DNA from: Nitrospirota bacterium
GTDB taxonomy: Bacteria; Nitrospirota; Thermodesulfovibrionia; Thermodesulfovibrionales; Magnetobacteriaceae
Length of the DNA stretch: 15,398 nucleotides
Assembly (NCBI GenBank): GCA_015233485.1
Contig: JADFXO010000058.1
Coordinates: 1-15,398, forward strand
Direction: 5' to 3'
Below are positions 13,724-15,398 of this stretch, piece by piece. Within the stretch, counting starts at the first letter, position 1, and each line of letters begins with the position of its first letter. Made by a program: the position numbers and the translations under genes. The notes under the pieces were generated by a model that searched no databases, was not told the origin of the DNA, and was given only the letters and a program-made list of their open reading frames with translations.

Positions 13724-13763
13724 GAAACGGCAGCGCTTGCGATAGGAGACGGTAGCGCTGCCG
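13720..13763. repeat. 22-bp tandem duplication forming an inverted repeat between convergent genes
   Basis: The 18-bp block ATAGGAAACGGCAGCGCT (from 13720) recurs as ATAGGAGACGGTAGCGCT 22 bp later. CGGCAGCGCT (13728-13737) and AGCGCTGCCG (13754-13763) also form a perfect 10-bp inverted repeat. There is no T-run, so it is not a standard intrinsic terminator, though a stem-loop at these convergent 3' ends is possible. Confidence 0.5.
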
Positions 13764-13785
13764 GTCTGCTTGCCTTGTCTTAACG

Positions 13786-15398
13786 CTAAAACATTATCTG
13801 AATCCCTGCCGTCATAAACCATGTTGTCCTCATCTGCAGACCATTGAGGTACTGATACACGGGCATACCGCCCTCAACTCCGACGCTGAAAGGGCCTTTA
13901 GCGAAGCTCAAACCCAGGATAGTGTCCAGACGCTGTCCACCGTAATTTGACGTCACCGCGTCGGGCATGGAAGCGCCGGTGATTATCTTAGCTATCTCCT
14001 GGTCTTCCCCCCTGATCTTGCCGGTGTCGTTATAAGCCAGGCGAAACCATGCTGAGGCAGGCCCAAGGGCACGCTGAATCCATGTCATCGCCTGAAAGCT
14101 GTCCCCGTACCGCCAACCGTTACTGTTGTTGCCGGTGTGCCAGGTGTACATGGCCTGTCCTCCATAGTTCCAGTTGCCGTCGTCTGTCGTCTTTGATAAT
14201 GTTAGTGCAGGTTTCAGGTCGAACGTGCCGTCGCCAAGCTGCATGTCGTAAGGTGCACGGTAGGTAGTTCCCATCATTGCCGTTACCTGATTGATGTCAC
14301 CGGTAGGAAGGCTTAGGCCAAGACTGCCTACCAAGTATTTACTTATCTTGTATATGCCTCTTATCTCCGTATCTCCAAAGCCGCTCGTTTCCATGGGAGC
14401 CTCGGTTTTTAACGCCCCACTGCCTGACATCCCACTGGATGAGCTGGAGGACATTGAACTGCTGGAGGACATAGAACTATTAGAGGACATCCCACTGGAA
14501 GAATTACTGGACATTCCGCTTGAAGAGCCGCCGGAGGACATCCCGCCTGAAGAACCACCTGACATCCCGCCAGATGAACCACTTGACATCCCACCTGATG
14601 AGCTGCCGGACGAACTACTGGATGAGCTTGCAGGCCCCATGTCCATAAGCATACCCATTTTTTTGGTTTGATAATTCCCCATTGCCATCACGGTCAGTTC
14701 ATCAGTGATTCCATACATTGCCATCAACATCTGCATACTCATAGTCATACGGGTGGGGATCATCATATATTCGTATGGTGTTTTTCTCTTATATCCGACA
14801 TCGGCTGTTTTGACGTTAGAGCTGCCGGCCCCAAGGCCATTCATATTCATATACATAAACTTATAATTGACCATCCACATGCCGGCGGGATGGGTATGAT
14901 ACACATCGTCGCTAAAGGCAGGGTTATATATAAGTTGAGCGCCGGGCTCCATCTGCATGTGCATCATGTCATGGCCGCCGTGCATGTGATGGGCGTCCGA
15001 AGGCGCCGAAGCTATTTCATTGCGCGTAGTGTCGAGGGCGGAATCGAAAGTAGTTATTTCCCCCCCGTTTGCCGCGGCGTATTTGGCGGCGTCTTCCTTT
15101 TTGGCAAAACTCCATTTCGCCACAGGACTCATAATCCCCTCTTTCTTTCCACCAACTACCCAAAAGGCCGTCCTGGCATCAATAAATTCCTTTGTATTAT
15201 AATCGGCTGACTTAATTGATTCGATTTTCGCATCGGGGTGTTGCTTCATATAAGTTGCGGCACAATTAAGACAGCACAAATCCACCTTTGTTCCATCGGG
15301 CAGGACGATCTGCATATGGCTTCGGGCGTCGGGCTGCATCCCGCACACCGCGCAATTCCCACCTGTTTCACCGGCAGCCACAACTGCCACGGCGCTGA
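13786..15398 (-). CDS. NosL-domain / Ser-Gly-Met linker / outer-membrane beta-barrel fusion, 5' end outside window
   Basis: At least 536 residues; the frame runs off the right edge, and the first visible residues (SAVAVVAAGETGG) look like the end of a signal peptide. Numbering from Val at 15390: residues 13-120 match the copper chaperone domain NosL (CAVCGM at 13-18, CCLNC at 39-43, IDARTAFWVVG, GIMSP). A His/Met-rich stretch follows (MHGGHDMMHMQM, 136-147). Residues about 165-250 and 326-534 resemble a MetA-type outer-membrane transporter barrel ending in Phe (IQIMF). Between the parts, 254-326 is almost only Ser, Gly and Met. This implies a periplasm-facing copper-binding outer-membrane protein, but transport is inferred only. 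It converges with the acyltransferase gene. Confidence 0.75.
   Translation of the reverse strand, partial: SAVAVVAAGETGGNCAVCGMQPDARSHMQIVLPDGTKVDLCCLNCAATYMKQHPDAKIESIKSADYNTKEFIDARTAFWVVGGKKEGIMSPVAKWSFAKKEDAAKYAAANGGEITTFDSALDTTRNEIASAPSDAHHMHGGHDMMHMQMEPGAQLIYNPAFSDDVYHTHPAGMWMVNYKFMYMNMNGLGAGSSNVKTADVGYKRKTPYEYMMIPTRMTMSMQMLMAMYGITDELTVMAMGNYQTKKMGMLMDMGPASSSSSSSGSSSGGMSSGSSGGMSGGSSGGMSSGGSSSGMSSNSSSGMSSNSSMSSSSSMSSSSSSGMSGSGALKTEAPMETSGFGDTEIRGIYKISKYLVGSLGLSLPTGDINQVTAMMGTTYRAPYDMQLGDGTFDLKPALTLSKTTDDGNWNYGGQAMYTWHTGNNSNGWRYGDSFQAMTWIQRALGPASAWFRLAYNDTGKIRGEDQEIAKIITGASMPDAVTSNYGGQRLDTILGLSFAKGPFSVGVEGGMPVYQYLNGLQMRTTWFMTAGIQIMF

Noticed and set aside
13728..13763. Intrinsic terminator for the acyltransferase gene
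   Set aside because: The 10-bp stem has a 16-nt loop and no following T-run; recorded only as a repeat.
14291..14671. A + strand frame encoding a repetitive DELLEDI/PPEEP protein
   Set aside because: It is the reverse reading of the Ser-Gly-Met codon tract of the NosL-barrel gene.

Overview
The window looks like a chromosomal segment of an anaerobic or facultative Gram-negative bacterium. The signs are an outer-membrane lipoprotein (BamD-like), a likely outer-membrane beta-barrel protein, two sigma-54-type promoters, and a ThiC-type gene controlled by a cobalamin riboswitch, as expected for the oxygen-sensitive route to the B12 lower ligand. The gene mix would suit Nitrospirota or a Desulfobacterota-like lineage, but I cannot fix the taxon from sequence alone. 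No rRNA, tRNA, CRISPR array, transposase or phage gene was seen.

Layout. 1-317: no supportable gene. 318-2266 (+): sigma-54 promoter and a GH13 alpha-glucan enzyme. About 2301-2400: copy A of a dispersed hairpin repeat whose inverted copy B lies at 10621-10722. 2408-3272 (-): a two-gene unit of unknown function (small four-helix membrane protein and a soluble partner). 3356-4162 (+): a promoter and a protein made of two tandem KGxW repeats plus a basic tail. 4163-4513: a 156-bp MITE-like element with 28-bp terminal inverted repeats and a 25-bp-spaced direct repeat. 9217-4514 (-): one long probable operon in the order bamD-like, precorrin-2 dehydrogenase, moaC, trpF, B12-binding radical SAM protein, DUF4337 membrane protein; the first four overlap one another. 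9304-10389 (+): a hybrid response regulator/histidine kinase. 10412-10579 (-): a 55-residue Fis-type HTH remnant or orphan regulator. 12347-10726 (-): promoter, cobalamin riboswitch, terminator and a ThiC-family gene that I read as bzaF. 12502-12726 (+): sigma-54 promoter and a 50-residue four-cysteine protein. 12938-13723 (+): a PlsC-like acyltransferase, possibly leaderless. 15398-13786 (-): a NosL-domain/Ser-Gly-Met linker/outer-membrane-barrel fusion, cut by the window edge.

Theme. Several genes touch tetrapyrrole and cobalamin metabolism: the Met8-like dehydrogenase makes sirohydrochlorin, a shared precursor of siroheme and B12; the riboswitch-controlled ThiC paralogue would make the lower-ligand base of B12; and the radical SAM protein carries a B12-binding-type N-terminal domain. 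The most notable points are the BzaF assignment with its complete riboswitch-terminator leader, the apparent ATT start codon of trpF, an in-frame 21-bp minisatellite in the precorrin-2 dehydrogenase, the two sigma-54 promoters, and the NosL-barrel fusion.
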